Shown here one piece after another: positions 44,472-52,098 of a stretch of DNA of 64,000 nt. Under the pieces are notes generated by a model. The model had not been told where the DNA came from. It saw only the letters and a list, made by a program, of their open reading frames with translations, and made no database searches. The stretch covers positions 38,093 to 102,092 of the forward strand of contig CAVPTA010000001.1 of NCBI GenBank assembly GCA_963708645.1, written 5' to 3'. The position numbers and the translations under genes were made by a program. Source of the DNA: RYN-133 sp963708645 (GTDB lineage Bacteria > Actinomycetota > Actinomycetes > Mycobacteriales > Jatrophihabitantaceae). The first letter of the stretch is position 1. Each line of letters starts with the position of its first letter.

Positions 44472-44794
44472 GACGGATCGCCCGCGGGTCTCATGACCTG
44501 CCACGTCTTGCGCTCACGTCCCACCCGCGCGAGCGCCTCCCTGGCACTTTCGGCGCCGGCCGCCGTCAGCCGGTAGTACCGCCGTGCCGGGCGTCCGGCC
44601 TCGGACGGGTCGATGTCCTCCCACCGCGATGACACCCAGTCAATGCGTTCGAGCCGGGCGAGCATCGGGTGCACGGTGCCGCTCGGCAGCCCGGCGGCCT
44701 CGCCGAGTTCGGCACCGTAGAACTCGCGGCCCGGCTCGGAGAGCAGTGCGCGCAGCACGAGCTGCGTCGGGATCGTCATCCTCGGGCCGGCCAT
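44468..44794 (-). CDS. PadR family transcriptional regulator
   Basis: This 108-residue regulator has the PadR winged helix: LVLRALLSEPGREFYGAELGEAAGLPSGTVHPMLARLE, then AGRPARRYYRLTAAGAESARE, which contains the wing. PadR proteins usually repress their own operon. ATG 44794 lies six bases beyond a near-consensus -10, and a 20-base palindrome sits in the promoter, so autorepression of this gene and the two following paralogues is likely. Confidence 0.92.
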   Translation of the reverse strand: MAGPRMTIPTQLVLRALLSEPGREFYGAELGEAAGLPSGTVHPMLARLERIDWVSSRWEDIDPSEAGRPARRYYRLTAAGAESAREALARVGRERKTWQVMRPAGDPS

Positions 44795-44800
44795 AGTTTT

Positions 44801-44828
44801 ACTCTACCTAGCCCTAGGTAGATGTCAA
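44801..44828 (-). promoter_or_regulatory. padR promoter with embedded 20-bp operator, leaderless start
   Basis: On the minus strand, -35 TTGACA (44828-44823) is followed after 16 bases by -10 TAGAGT (44806-44801), and the padR ATG begins seven bases downstream. The spacer and -10 edge contain the palindrome TCTACCTAG, two bases, CTAGGTAGA (44803-44822). The operator would block polymerase when bound. Transcription probably begins at or next to the A of ATG. Confidence 0.82.
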
Positions 44829-44829
44829 C

Positions 44830-45645
44830 CTAACCGGCATCGCGACGGGCGCGCGTGATCTGCGTCCGTGCGGCGAGCTCGTCGTCGGGCGGGTAACCCA
44901 CCTCGACCAGGGTCAGTCCGTGCGCCGGCGCCACCGTGATCCGGGACGAGCGTTCGGAGGCATTGAGCAGCCCGGCAGGCCAGTCGAGCGGCGCCCGTCC
45001 CACGCCGACATCGAGCAGCGCGCCCACCAGCGAGCGCACCATCGCCTGGCAGAACGCGTCGGCCCGGATGCTGACCACGACCTCGCCGCCCTCGTCGCGG
45101 CTGACCGCGAAGTGCTGCACGGTGCGGATGGTCGTCCCGAATTCGGCACGCCGGCAGAACGCGGCGAAGTCGTGCAGCCCCAGCACCCCTTGGGCGGACG
45201 AGTGCATGGCGGCGACGTCGAGCGCGCGCCGGTAGTCGGTCACGAACCGGCGTCGCAACGGGGCGACGCCGACCGGGTCGTCGCTGATGCGGTATTCGTA
45301 GCGCCGCCACACCGCACCGAAGCGGGCGTCGAAGCCCGGCGGGGCCACTCGCACCGACCGCACCCGGATGTCGGGCGCCAGCATGCCCGACAGCCGCCGC
45401 ACCAGCTTCGGATGCGGAGGCGCCGCCAGATCAGCGTGCGCCACCTGTCCCGCGGCATGCACGCCGGCGTCGGTGCGTCCGGCGACGGTCAGTGCGACCG
45501 ACGGCACCCGCAGCGCGGTTGCCAGGGCCTGCTCGACGACGCCCTGCACCGTCCGGCGCTCAGGCTGCGCCGCCCATCCCGAGAAGTCGGTGCCGTCATA
45601 AGAAAGGTCGAGGCGGACCCGCGTCTGCGGATCCGCCTCGACCAT
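44830..45645 (-). CDS. truA: tRNA pseudouridine(38-40) synthase
   Basis: TruA isomerises uridines 38-40 in the anticodon stem-loop. The 271-residue protein shows RLDLSYDGTDFSGWAAQP, the catalytic motif VAGRTDAGVHAAGQVAH with the active-site Asp, RRYEYRISDD and FCQAMVRSLVGALLDVG. It sits after rplQ, its normal position in the alpha operon, 11 bases from the rplQ stop. The TTGACA of the padR promoter begins within a few bases of its stop codon. Confidence 0.96.
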   Translation of the reverse strand: MVEADPQTRVRLDLSYDGTDFSGWAAQPERRTVQGVVEQALATALRVPSVALTVAGRTDAGVHAAGQVAHADLAAPPHPKLVRRLSGMLAPDIRVRSVRVAPPGFDARFGAVWRRYEYRISDDPVGVAPLRRRFVTDYRRALDVAAMHSSAQGVLGLHDFAAFCRRAEFGTTIRTVQHFAVSRDEGGEVVVSIRADAFCQAMVRSLVGALLDVGVGRAPLDWPAGLLNASERSSRITVAPAHGLTLVEVGYPPDDELAARTQITRARRDAG

Positions 45646-45656
45646 CGAGCTGTTGC

Positions 45657-46361
45657 CTACTTCGACTCGTCCTCGGACTTGTCCGAATTCTCGGTGCTCT
45701 CGTCGGCAGCGGCGAGTTCGGCACCGGCCTCGGGCTCGACCCCGGTCTCGTCCGCGGCGTCGGCCGCCTCGGCAGCCTCGTCCTCGGTCAGGCCGAGCGC
45801 AGCCAGGCCGCTCTCGTTCTCGCCGGCTTCGAGCGAAGCCTCGTCCGCCGCGGCCTCGGTCGGCTCGTCCGCGTCGGCGACCGCTGCCGCGGTCGGCGAC
45901 TCGGCGGCCGCGTCCTCAGCGATCTCCTTCGTGCGGCCGGAAGGCGCCTTCTTGGCCGCCGTCTTGGTACCGCGAGCCTTCTCGGCCTCGGCGACGACCG
46001 ACTTCAACTCCTCGACGAGTTCGATGATCGCCATCGGCGCGTTGTCGCCCTTGCGCGGGTTGGTCTTCACGATGCGCGTGTAGCCACCCGGGCGGGTTGC
46101 GAACTTCGGGCCGATCTCGGCGAACAGCTTGTGCACCACGTCCTTGTCGCGAATCACGGTCATGACCTGACGACGAGCGTGCAGGTCACCGCGCTTGGCA
46201 AAGGTGATCAGGCGCTCGGCGAGCGGACGCAGCCGCTTCGCCTTCGCCTCGGTGGTGGTGATGCGGTCGTGCTCGAACAGCGACGTCGCAAGGTTCGCGA
46301 GCATCAACCGTTCGTGCGACGGACCGGCACCGAGGCGTGGCCCCTTCGTGGGCGTAGGCAT
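45657..46361 (-). CDS. rplQ: 50S ribosomal protein L17 with long acidic tail
   Basis: The first 115 residues are a normal L17 (PRLGAGPSHERLMLANLATSLFEHDRITTT, KRGDLHARRQVMTVI, GGYTRIVKTNPRKGDNAPMAIIELVEEL). The remaining 119 residues are an Ala/Glu/Asp/Thr-rich tail after KKAPSGRTKE. The total of 234 is much longer than the 120-180 residues usual in bacteria. It follows rpoA in the alpha operon. The tail is probably disordered and exposed on the ribosome. Confidence 0.96.
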   Translation of the reverse strand: MPTPTKGPRLGAGPSHERLMLANLATSLFEHDRITTTEAKAKRLRPLAERLITFAKRGDLHARRQVMTVIRDKDVVHKLFAEIGPKFATRPGGYTRIVKTNPRKGDNAPMAIIELVEELKSVVAEAEKARGTKTAAKKAPSGRTKEIAEDAAAESPTAAAVADADEPTEAAADEASLEAGENESGLAALGLTEDEAAEAADAADETGVEPEAGAELAAADESTENSDKSEDESK

Positions 46362-46388
46362 ATCTGACTCCTAGAAGGTGGGTTCGCT

Positions 46389-47423
46389 TTAGAGCTGTTC
46401 GGTCTCGGCGTAGTCGGAGTCGCCGCTGTCGAACTCGTCGTCACCGTAGGACTCGATCGCCGAGGTGCTGGGCAGCTCGAATCCGGGCGGGCTGTCCTTG
46501 AGCGCAAGGCCGAGACCGGCGAGCTTGATCTTGACCTCGTCGATCGACTTCGACCCGAAGTTACGGATGTCGAGCAGGTCTGCCTCGCTGCGCCCCACGA
46601 GCTCACCCACGGTGTGGATGCCCTCGCGCTTGAGGCAGTTGTACGAGCGAACCGTCAGGTCGAGGTCCTCGATCGGCATCGAGAACGCCGCGATGTCGGC
46701 GACTTCTGCCGGCGACGGTCCGACGTCGATGCCCTCGGCCTCGTCGTTGAGCTCACGGAACAGCCCGAACAACTCGACGAGCGTGTGACCGGCCGACGCG
46801 ACGGCGTCGCGCGGCGTGATCGAGCTCTTGGTCTCGATGTCGACGACCAGGCGGTCGAAGTCGGTGCGCTGCTCGACACGGGTCGCCTCGACCGCGTAGG
46901 TCACCTTGAGCACCGGCGAGTAGATCGAGTCGACCGGGATGCGGCCGATCTCTTGACCTGGCTGCTTGTTCTGGACGGCGGTGACGTAGCCACGTCCCCG
47001 CTCGACGACGAGCTCGATCTCGAGCCGACCCTTCTTGTTGATCGTGGCGATCTTCAGGTCGGGGTTGTGCACGGTGACGCCGGCCGGCGGCGCGATGTCT
47101 GCCGCGGTGACCTCGCCCGGGCCCTGCTTGCGCAGGTACATGACCACGGGCTCGTCACTGTCGGAGCTCACCACGAGCTCCTTGAGGTTCAGGATGATGT
47201 CGGTGACGTCTTCCTTGACGCCCTCGACGGTCGTGAACTCGTGCAGCACGCTGTCGATACGGATGCTGGTCACCGCCGCGCCCGGGATGGACGAGAGCAG
47301 CGTGCGGCGCAGCGAGTTGCCGAGCGTGTAGCCGAAGCCGGGCTCGAGCGGTTCGATCACGAAGCGCGACCGGTTGTCGGCGATCGGCTCCTCGGACAGG
47401 GATGGGCGCTGAGAGATCAGCAC
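46389..47423 (-). CDS. rpoA: DNA-directed RNA polymerase subunit alpha
   Basis: RpoA assembles polymerase and contacts promoters and regulators. The N-terminal domain contains RFVIEPLEPGFGYTLGNSLRRTLLSSIPGAAV; the C-terminal helix-hairpin domain contains LTVRSYNCLKREGIHTVGELVGRSEADLLDIRNFGSKSIDEVK; and a 40-residue acidic tail ends the protein. The 344-residue length is typical for actinobacteria. The start is GTG 47423. Confidence 0.98.
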   Translation of the reverse strand: MLISQRPSLSEEPIADNRSRFVIEPLEPGFGYTLGNSLRRTLLSSIPGAAVTSIRIDSVLHEFTTVEGVKEDVTDIILNLKELVVSSDSDEPVVMYLRKQGPGEVTAADIAPPAGVTVHNPDLKIATINKKGRLEIELVVERGRGYVTAVQNKQPGQEIGRIPVDSIYSPVLKVTYAVEATRVEQRTDFDRLVVDIETKSSITPRDAVASAGHTLVELFGLFRELNDEAEGIDVGPSPAEVADIAAFSMPIEDLDLTVRSYNCLKREGIHTVGELVGRSEADLLDIRNFGSKSIDEVKIKLAGLGLALKDSPPGFELPSTSAIESYGDDEFDSGDSDYAETEQL

Positions 47424-47489
47424 AGGGTTACTCCTACTTGTCGTGGGTCGCCCGCTATATGACAGACCCTCGGGTGGTGCAGCGAGCTA

Positions 47490-48095
47490 CTACTTGGAGT
47501 AGAGCTCGACGATCAACTGCTCCTGGACCGGGATCTCGATCTGAGCCCGAACCGGGAGGGAGTGCACGAGCACCCGCAGCTTGTCCGGGACGACCTGAAG
47601 CCAGGCCGGCACCGGGCGCTCGCCGAAAGTCTCGCGCGCGATGAGGAACGGAGTGGTCTCGAGCGACTTCGGCTTCACGTCGATGATGTCGAACTGCGAG
47701 ACGCGAAAGCTCGGGATGTCGGTCTTGACGCCGTTGACCAGGAAGTGGCCGTGGCTGACCATCTGGCGCGCCTGGCGGCGGGTGCGCGCGATGCCCGCGC
47801 GGTAGATGACGTTGTCCAGCCGCGACTCGAGGATCTGCAGCAGGCTGTCGCCGGTCTTGCCCTGCATGCCGGTGGCTTCGCGGTAGTAGCGACGGAACTG
47901 CTTCTCGAGCACGCCGTAGCTGAACTTGGCCTTCTGCTTCTCCTGCATCTGCAGCAGGTACTCGCTCTGCTTGATGCGCGAGCGGCCGTGCTGTCCCGGC
48001 GGGTACGGACGACGCTCGAAGGAGCTGTCGCCGCCGACCAGGTCGACGTTGAGGCGACGCGAGATGCGCGTCGCGGGTCCGGTGTACCTAGCCAT
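47490..48095 (-). CDS. rpsD: 30S ribosomal protein S4
   Basis: This 201-residue primary 16S rRNA-binding protein starts MARYTGPATRISRRL and shows YPPGQHGRSRIKQSEYLLQM and the S4 domain LESRLDNVIYRAGIARTRRQARQMVSHGHFLVNG. It has no zinc-binding cysteines in its N-terminal region. It lies between rpsK and rpoA; in many bacteria S4 autoregulates this operon. Confidence 0.98.
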   Translation of the reverse strand: MARYTGPATRISRRLNVDLVGGDSSFERRPYPPGQHGRSRIKQSEYLLQMQEKQKAKFSYGVLEKQFRRYYREATGMQGKTGDSLLQILESRLDNVIYRAGIARTRRQARQMVSHGHFLVNGVKTDIPSFRVSQFDIIDVKPKSLETTPFLIARETFGERPVPAWLQVVPDKLRVLVHSLPVRAQIEIPVQEQLIVELYSK

Positions 48096-48100
48096 TTAGA

Positions 48101-48517
48101 TCAAACCCTCCGGCGCTTGGGGGGACGGCAGCCGTTGTGCGGCTGGGGCGTGACGTCGGAGATCTGACCGACCTCGAGCCCGGTGGCCTGCAGCGAACGG
48201 ATCGCGGTCTCGCGTCCCGAGCCGGGGCCCTTGACGAAGACATCGACCTTCTTCAGGCCGTGCTCCTGCGCCTTGCGGGCCGCGCTCTCGGCAGCCATCT
48301 GCGCCGCGAACGGGGTCGACTTGCGCGAGCCCTTGAAGCCCACGTGGCCGGCCGAGGCCCAGCTGATCACGTTGCCCTGGGGGTCGGTGATCGAAACGAT
48401 CGTGTTGTTGAACGTCGACTTGATGTGGGCCTGGCCCACGGCGACGTTCTTCTTCTCCTTGCGACGGGTCTTCTTCGCGCCGCCGCGCGCGGTGGTCTTC
48501 CTAGCCGGAGCCGGCAT
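48101..48517 (-). CDS. rpsK: 30S ribosomal protein S11
   Basis: This 138-residue platform protein has KKNVAVGQAHIKSTFNNTIVSITD, FKGSRKSTPFAAQMAAE and the basic C-terminus NGCRPPKRRRV. Its ATG overlaps the rpsM stop by one base. It is part of the alpha operon rpmJ-rpsM-rpsK-rpsD-rpoA-rplQ. Confidence 0.98.
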   Translation of the reverse strand: MPAPARKTTARGGAKKTRRKEKKNVAVGQAHIKSTFNNTIVSITDPQGNVISWASAGHVGFKGSRKSTPFAAQMAAESAARKAQEHGLKKVDVFVKGPGSGRETAIRSLQATGLEVGQISDVTPQPHNGCRPPKRRRV

Positions 48518-48897
48518 TACTTCTTACCTGCCTTCTTCTTGCCCGCGATGGTCTTCTTCGGGCCCTTGCGCGTCCGGGCGTTGGTCTTGGTGCGCTGGCC
48601 ATGGACGGGCAGGCCGCGGCGGTGCCGCACGCCCTGGTAGCAGCCGATCTCGACCTTGCGGCGGATGTCGGCGGCGACCTCGCGGCGCAGGTCACCCTCG
48701 ACGCGGAAGTTGGCGTCGATGTAGTCGCGCAGCGCGACGACGTCCTCGTCGGTCAGGTCGCGGGCGCGCAGGTCAGGGCTGACGCCGGTGGCTTCGAGAG
48801 TCTGCTTGGCGCGGGTGCGTCCCACGCCGTAGATGTAGGTGAGCGCGATCTCCATGCGCTTCTCGCGCGGGAGGTCGACGCCGGAAAGACGTGCCAT
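48517..48897 (-). CDS. rpsM: 30S ribosomal protein S13
   Basis: This 126-residue head protein begins MARLSGVDLPREKRMEIALTYIYG and has the helix-two-turn-helix YIYGVGRTRAKQTLEATG, then GCYQGVRHRRGLPVHGQRT and a Lys-rich tail. ATG 48897 is chosen over upstream in-frame starts because family homology begins there. A 138-base leader with three adjacent hairpins separates it from rpmJ. Confidence 0.98.
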   Translation of the reverse strand: MARLSGVDLPREKRMEIALTYIYGVGRTRAKQTLEATGVSPDLRARDLTDEDVVALRDYIDANFRVEGDLRREVAADIRRKVEIGCYQGVRHRRGLPVHGQRTKTNARTRKGPKKTIAGKKKAGKK

Positions 48898-49035
48898 ACG
48901 AGTGGATCTCCGGATCTCGTTCGGCGAAGGTTTCGTGACGCAGCCGTCCCGTCCCCTCGGACGGGCTCCGGCCTTCGCGCCGGAGGTGGTCACCGCACTA
49001 CGTGCGGCTAGGCATGCGCTCTAGGGTAGGGTTGG
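48898..49035 (-). promoter_or_regulatory. Structured leader between rpmJ and rpsM
   Basis: On the transcript three hairpins follow one another: CCGCAC/GTGCGG (48993-49007, 3-base loop), CTCCGGC/GCCGGAG (48966-48985, 6-base loop) and CCCGTCC/GGACGGG (48948-48965, 4-base loop); the last two abut exactly. This is far more structure than in other gaps of the operon. It could be an autogenous control site for a ribosomal protein or a processing/attenuation site; no T-run marks a simple terminator. Confidence 0.6.
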
Positions 49036-49149
49036 TCAGCCTTGACGCTGCTTGTGGCGCAGGTTCTCGCAGATGACCATGACCCGACCGTGACGACGAA
49101 TGACCTTGCACTTGTCGCAGATCGGCTTGACGCTCGGCTTGACCTTCAC
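49036..49149 (-). CDS. rpmJ: 50S ribosomal protein L36
   Basis: This 37-residue protein reads MKVKPSVKPICDKCKVIRRH and then GRVMVICENLRHKQRQG. It has the four zinc ligands C-x2-C-x12-C-x4-H of the zinc-containing form. The start is GTG 49149. It lies between infA and rpsM, its standard position. Confidence 0.96.
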   Translation of the reverse strand: MKVKPSVKPICDKCKVIRRHGRVMVICENLRHKQRQG

Positions 49150-49217
49150 GGTCGATGCCCCTTCAGGTGTTCGGTGACTGGATAGTCGCCTGCTGTGTCG
49201 GTTACTGGATCGCTCGG

Positions 49218-49439
49218 CTACTTGTAGCGGTAGACGATGCGGCCCCGAGTCAGGTCGTAGGGCGAGAGCTCCACGACAACCCGGTCTTCAGGCAGGATGC
49301 GGATGTAGTGCTGCCGCATCTTCCCGCTGATGTGAGCGAGCACCTTGTGTCCGTTGCTCAGTTCCACCCGGAACATCGCATTGGGCAGTGGCTCGACCAC
49401 ACGGCCTTCGACCTCGATGGCCCCGTCTTTCTTGGCCAT
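49218..49439 (-). CDS. infA: Translation initiation factor IF-1
   Basis: This 73-residue S1-like OB-fold protein (MAKKDGAIEVEGRVVEPLPN, MRQHYIRILPEDRVVVELSP, RGRIVYRYK) binds the ribosomal A site during initiation. ATG 49439 has GGAGG five bases upstream. It is the first gene of the infA-rpmJ-rpsM unit; the 127 bases upstream (49440-49566) should hold the promoter, but I see no clear -10/-35 pair, only a small GCCGG/CCGGC hairpin near 49471-49485. Confidence 0.98.
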   Translation of the reverse strand: MAKKDGAIEVEGRVVEPLPNAMFRVELSNGHKVLAHISGKMRQHYIRILPEDRVVVELSPYDLTRGRIVYRYK

Positions 49440-49566
49440 AGCCTCCACAATCTTTGACAGCGAACGACGCCGGAAATCCCGGCTGATACCCAGCGCTACC
49501 GTGAGGGCTCGTATTCCCTCCCGCGGCCACAGCGGGCATGAGGAACGAGCGGCAAGCGCCAGCGAT

Positions 49567-49998
49567 CTACTTTACCTGGCCCGGTTGCGGTTCGCCAAAA
49601 CGCCGAAATCGAACCACCCGCGGAACTACCAGCGCCAGGGCGCCGCACAGGCACGCGAGGATGCGGGGCGCGCCGTGCGCAGTCGCGAGGACGGCGGCCA
49701 CGGTGACCGCGGCGCAGCCGAGGCGCGCCACGCGGCGGCTGACGAGCGTGCGCACGCGAGTGGCGCATCCCACGAAGATGAGGGCAGCCGCGAGCAGGAA
49801 CACGCGGATCGGCGCCTGGCTGACGAGGCTGTGGTAGGTCGAGCCGGGGACGTACTGGTCGGGCACGCAGTACTCGTTGTCCGAGTACGTGCAGTCGCCA
49901 TAGACGACCGTCCCGGGGGTGACGCCGCCGGACCAGGCGAACCCGAACGGCAGCAGGCACAGCAGCGCCGCCGTCCAGAGTCGCAGGGTCGTGGTCAC
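49567..49998 (-). CDS. Small membrane protein of unknown function
   Basis: This 143-residue protein starts at GTG 49998, overlapping the upstream gene by four bases (GTGA). It has a signal-like N-terminal helix (TTTLRLWTAALLCLLPFGFAW), an external loop with two Cys (GDCTYSDNEYCVPDQYVPG) that could form a disulfide, and three further helices, then a basic C-terminus. No family is recognised. It is co-transcribed with the next upstream membrane protein. Confidence 0.68.
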   Translation of the reverse strand: MTTTLRLWTAALLCLLPFGFAWSGGVTPGTVVYGDCTYSDNEYCVPDQYVPGSTYHSLVSQAPIRVFLLAAALIFVGCATRVRTLVSRRVARLGCAAVTVAAVLATAHGAPRILACLCGALALVVPRVVRFRRFGEPQPGQVK

Positions 49999-50578
49999 CA
50001 GGCGTGCGGGGCGCTGTCGGCGGTCTCGGCACGGCCGGGAGCGATCCAGGCGGCGATGACGCCGGCCGCGACCCCGATCGTGGTGAGCAGGGACGTGTTC
50101 GATCCGACGCTGGGCAGGGTGAACAGCACCCAGAACAGCACCAGCGCGCCTGCCCCGCACACCGCCACCTGCCAGGCCCGCTGCGGGCCCAGTCCGACGC
50201 TTCGGCCGAGCGCCGGAGCCAGTACCGCCAGGGCACCGGCCACCGCGACCCCTCCCCACGCGTTGACCGACTGCCAGGCGTTGACGCCGTTCTCGGAGAT
50301 CGACAGGCCCAGGATCACGCCGAGCACCGCGACCAGACCGAGCAGCAGGATCGCCGACGACCCCTTCGGCGCGCGGCGACGCGGCCTGGCCTTGCGGCGG
50401 GGCCTGCTGCGGACCGCTGCGGACCGGACTGCTGCGGAGCTTGCGGGCGGGACATGGCCACGGTCGGGTCGGCGTAGCTCTGCGGACGGCCTTGTTGCGT
50501 ACCTTGCTGCGGGCTCTGCTGCTGGGGCCCCTGCGGGCCCTGGTAGCCCGGCGGCGGTCCAGCGGGAGGCATCGTCAT
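49995..50578 (-). CDS. Membrane protein with Pro/Gln-rich N-terminus, frameshifted
   Basis: ATG 50578 opens a Pro/Gly/Gln-rich cytoplasmic region (TMPPAGPPPGYQGPQGPQ). After a frame break in the C-run near 50398, it continues as RRKARPRRRAPKGSSAILLL into four membrane helices, including LLGLVAVLGVILGLSI, GGVAVAGALAVLAPALG and VCGAGALVLFWVLFTLP. The 584-base span lacks one base, so about 194 residues are expected. Function unknown. It is divergent from the hexapeptide acyltransferase. Confidence 0.65.
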
Positions 50579-50590
50579 GGCGATCACCCT

Positions 50591-51187
50591 ATGTGCGAGG
50601 CTTCGCACGTGCTGAGTCGGGACGACGCCGTGCTCTGGCTGCAGAAGTGGCGCTACTACCAGCGTTCGACGCTGCCGTGGCAGCGGATCGCGCTGCATGT
50701 CGAACTGGCCCGCAGGCAGGCATTCGCCCGCGGGACGGTGCACGGCAACCCGCTGAAGATGCTCCGTGAGGGCCGCCTCGAGATCGGCGCACACGCGGTC
50801 TTCGAACCCGGCGTGTGGATCACCTCCGACACCGGCCGGATCGCCATCGGCGCGGGAGCGCTGCTGAACCTCAACGTCATGGTCGCCGCGGTGGAGCGCA
50901 CCGAGATCGGCGACCACTGCATGCTGGCCAACGGCTGCCTGGTGACCGACGGCGACCACCGTTTCGACGACCCGGACAAGCCCGTCCCGTGGCAGGGGTT
51001 CACCACGAAGGGCCCGACGATTCTCGAGGACAACGTCTGGCTCGGCGCCAACGTCGTCGTGACCAGCGGCGTCCGGATCGGCCGGCGCAGCGTGATCGGC
51101 GCCAACGCGGTCGTCACCGAGGACATCCCGCCGTTCTCGATCGCGGCCGGCGCGCCCGCGAAGGTGCTCAAACAGGTCACCTACTGA
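50591..51187 (+). CDS. Hexapeptide-repeat (left-handed beta-helix) acyltransferase
   Basis: This 198-residue protein has the isoleucine-patch hexapeptide repeats of CoA-dependent acetyltransferases: LEIGAHAVFEPGVWI, IAIGAGALLNLNVMV, TEIGDHCMLANGCLV, then the catalytic-type GDHRF and ILEDNVWLGANVVVTSGVRIGRRSVIGANAVV and IAAGAPAKVLKQV. It most resembles WbbJ/maltose acetyltransferase-like enzymes acting on sugars of surface polysaccharides. Its TGA lies inside the palindromic element that also holds the map stop. Confidence 0.87.
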   Translation: MCEASHVLSRDDAVLWLQKWRYYQRSTLPWQRIALHVELARRQAFARGTVHGNPLKMLREGRLEIGAHAVFEPGVWITSDTGRIAIGAGALLNLNVMVAAVERTEIGDHCMLANGCLVTDGDHRFDDPDKPVPWQGFTTKGPTILEDNVWLGANVVVTSGVRIGRRSVIGANAVVTEDIPPFSIAAGAPAKVLKQVTY

Positions 51188-51257
51188 CAGTGGTCAGTTT
51201 CGCGGGTCGAGTGGTCAGTTGGAACTGACCACTGAGGCCCGAACTGACCACTGTCAG
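51184..51257. repeat. Nested palindromic element, GTGGTCA family (copy 3), contains both stop codons
   Basis: The outer arms CTGACAGTGGTCAGTT (51184-51199) and the exact complement at 51242-51257 pair over 16 bases; inside, AGTGGTCAGTT (51210-51220) pairs with its complement at 51223-51233 over 11. The TGA of the plus-strand acyltransferase (51185-51187) and the TGA of the minus-strand map gene (51254-51256) are mirror images within the outer arms. It probably terminates both transcripts. Confidence 0.87.
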
Positions 51258-52093
51258 GCGGCGGCAGCGGAGAGCTGGACGCCGCGGGACTCGAGCTCGG
51301 CGCGTCCGCCGTCCTCGGCGGTCAGCACCCACGGCCCGTCGGCGAGGATCGCGACGGTGTGCTCCCAGTGCGCGGCGCGTGAGCCGTCGACGGTCGCGAT
51401 GGTCCAGCCGTCCTCGAGTTCTTCGGTCGCGCGGGCACCCAGGGTGATCATGGGCTCGATCGCGAGGCACGTCCCCGGGTGCAGCCGTGGGCCCTTGCCG
51501 GCCTTGCCGTAGTTGAGCACGTGCGGGTCCATGTGCATCCGGGTGCCGATGCCGTGCCCGCCGTAACCGGTGACGATGCCGTAGCGCCCTGAGCGCGACA
51601 CCGAACGCTCGACGGCGTTCGAGATGTCGCCCAGGCGCCCGTTCGGCCGCGCCGCGGCCAGCCCGTCCCACAGCGAGCGCTCGCACGCCTCGGACAGGGC
51701 CTTGGACTCGTCGTCGACCTCGCCGACCAGCACGGTCACCGCAGCGTCGCCGTGCCAACCGTCGACGATCGCGCCGAAGTCGATCGAGATGATGTCGCCG
51801 TCGCGCAATTTCTCCGTCGAGGACGGGATGCCGTGCACCACGCGCTCGTTCACGGACGCGCAGATCACCGCGGGATAGGGACCGTTGCCGATGTCGTAGT
51901 CGAGGAAGTTCGAGGTCGCGCCGGCCTCGCGCAAGACCTCGCGGGCAAGCGCGTCCAACTCGGCTGTCGATACTCCCGGTGCTGCAGCTTCGGTCATCGC
52001 CGCCAACGCCCGCGCGACCACGAGCCCGGCCACGCGCATGATCGCGATCTCGTCGTCGCTCTTGAGCTCGATGCGCTCGGGAAAGCGGTACAT
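51254..52093 (-). CDS. map: Methionine aminopeptidase, type I
   Basis: Map removes the initiator methionine from nascent proteins. The 279-residue enzyme contains NERVVHGIPSSTEKLRDGDIISIDFGAIVDGWHGDAAVTV (two metal-binding Asp), GYGGHGIGTRMHMDPHVLNYG (metal and substrate His) and CLAIEPMITLG plus DGSRAAHWEHTVAI (Glu ligands). The start is ATG 52093, six bases beyond the adk stop; it ends the spc operon. Confidence 0.97.
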   Translation of the reverse strand: MYRFPERIELKSDDEIAIMRVAGLVVARALAAMTEAAAPGVSTAELDALAREVLREAGATSNFLDYDIGNGPYPAVICASVNERVVHGIPSSTEKLRDGDIISIDFGAIVDGWHGDAAVTVLVGEVDDESKALSEACERSLWDGLAAARPNGRLGDISNAVERSVSRSGRYGIVTGYGGHGIGTRMHMDPHVLNYGKAGKGPRLHPGTCLAIEPMITLGARATEELEDGWTIATVDGSRAAHWEHTVAILADGPWVLTAEDGGRAELESRGVQLSAAAA

Positions 52094-52098
52094 GTGGC

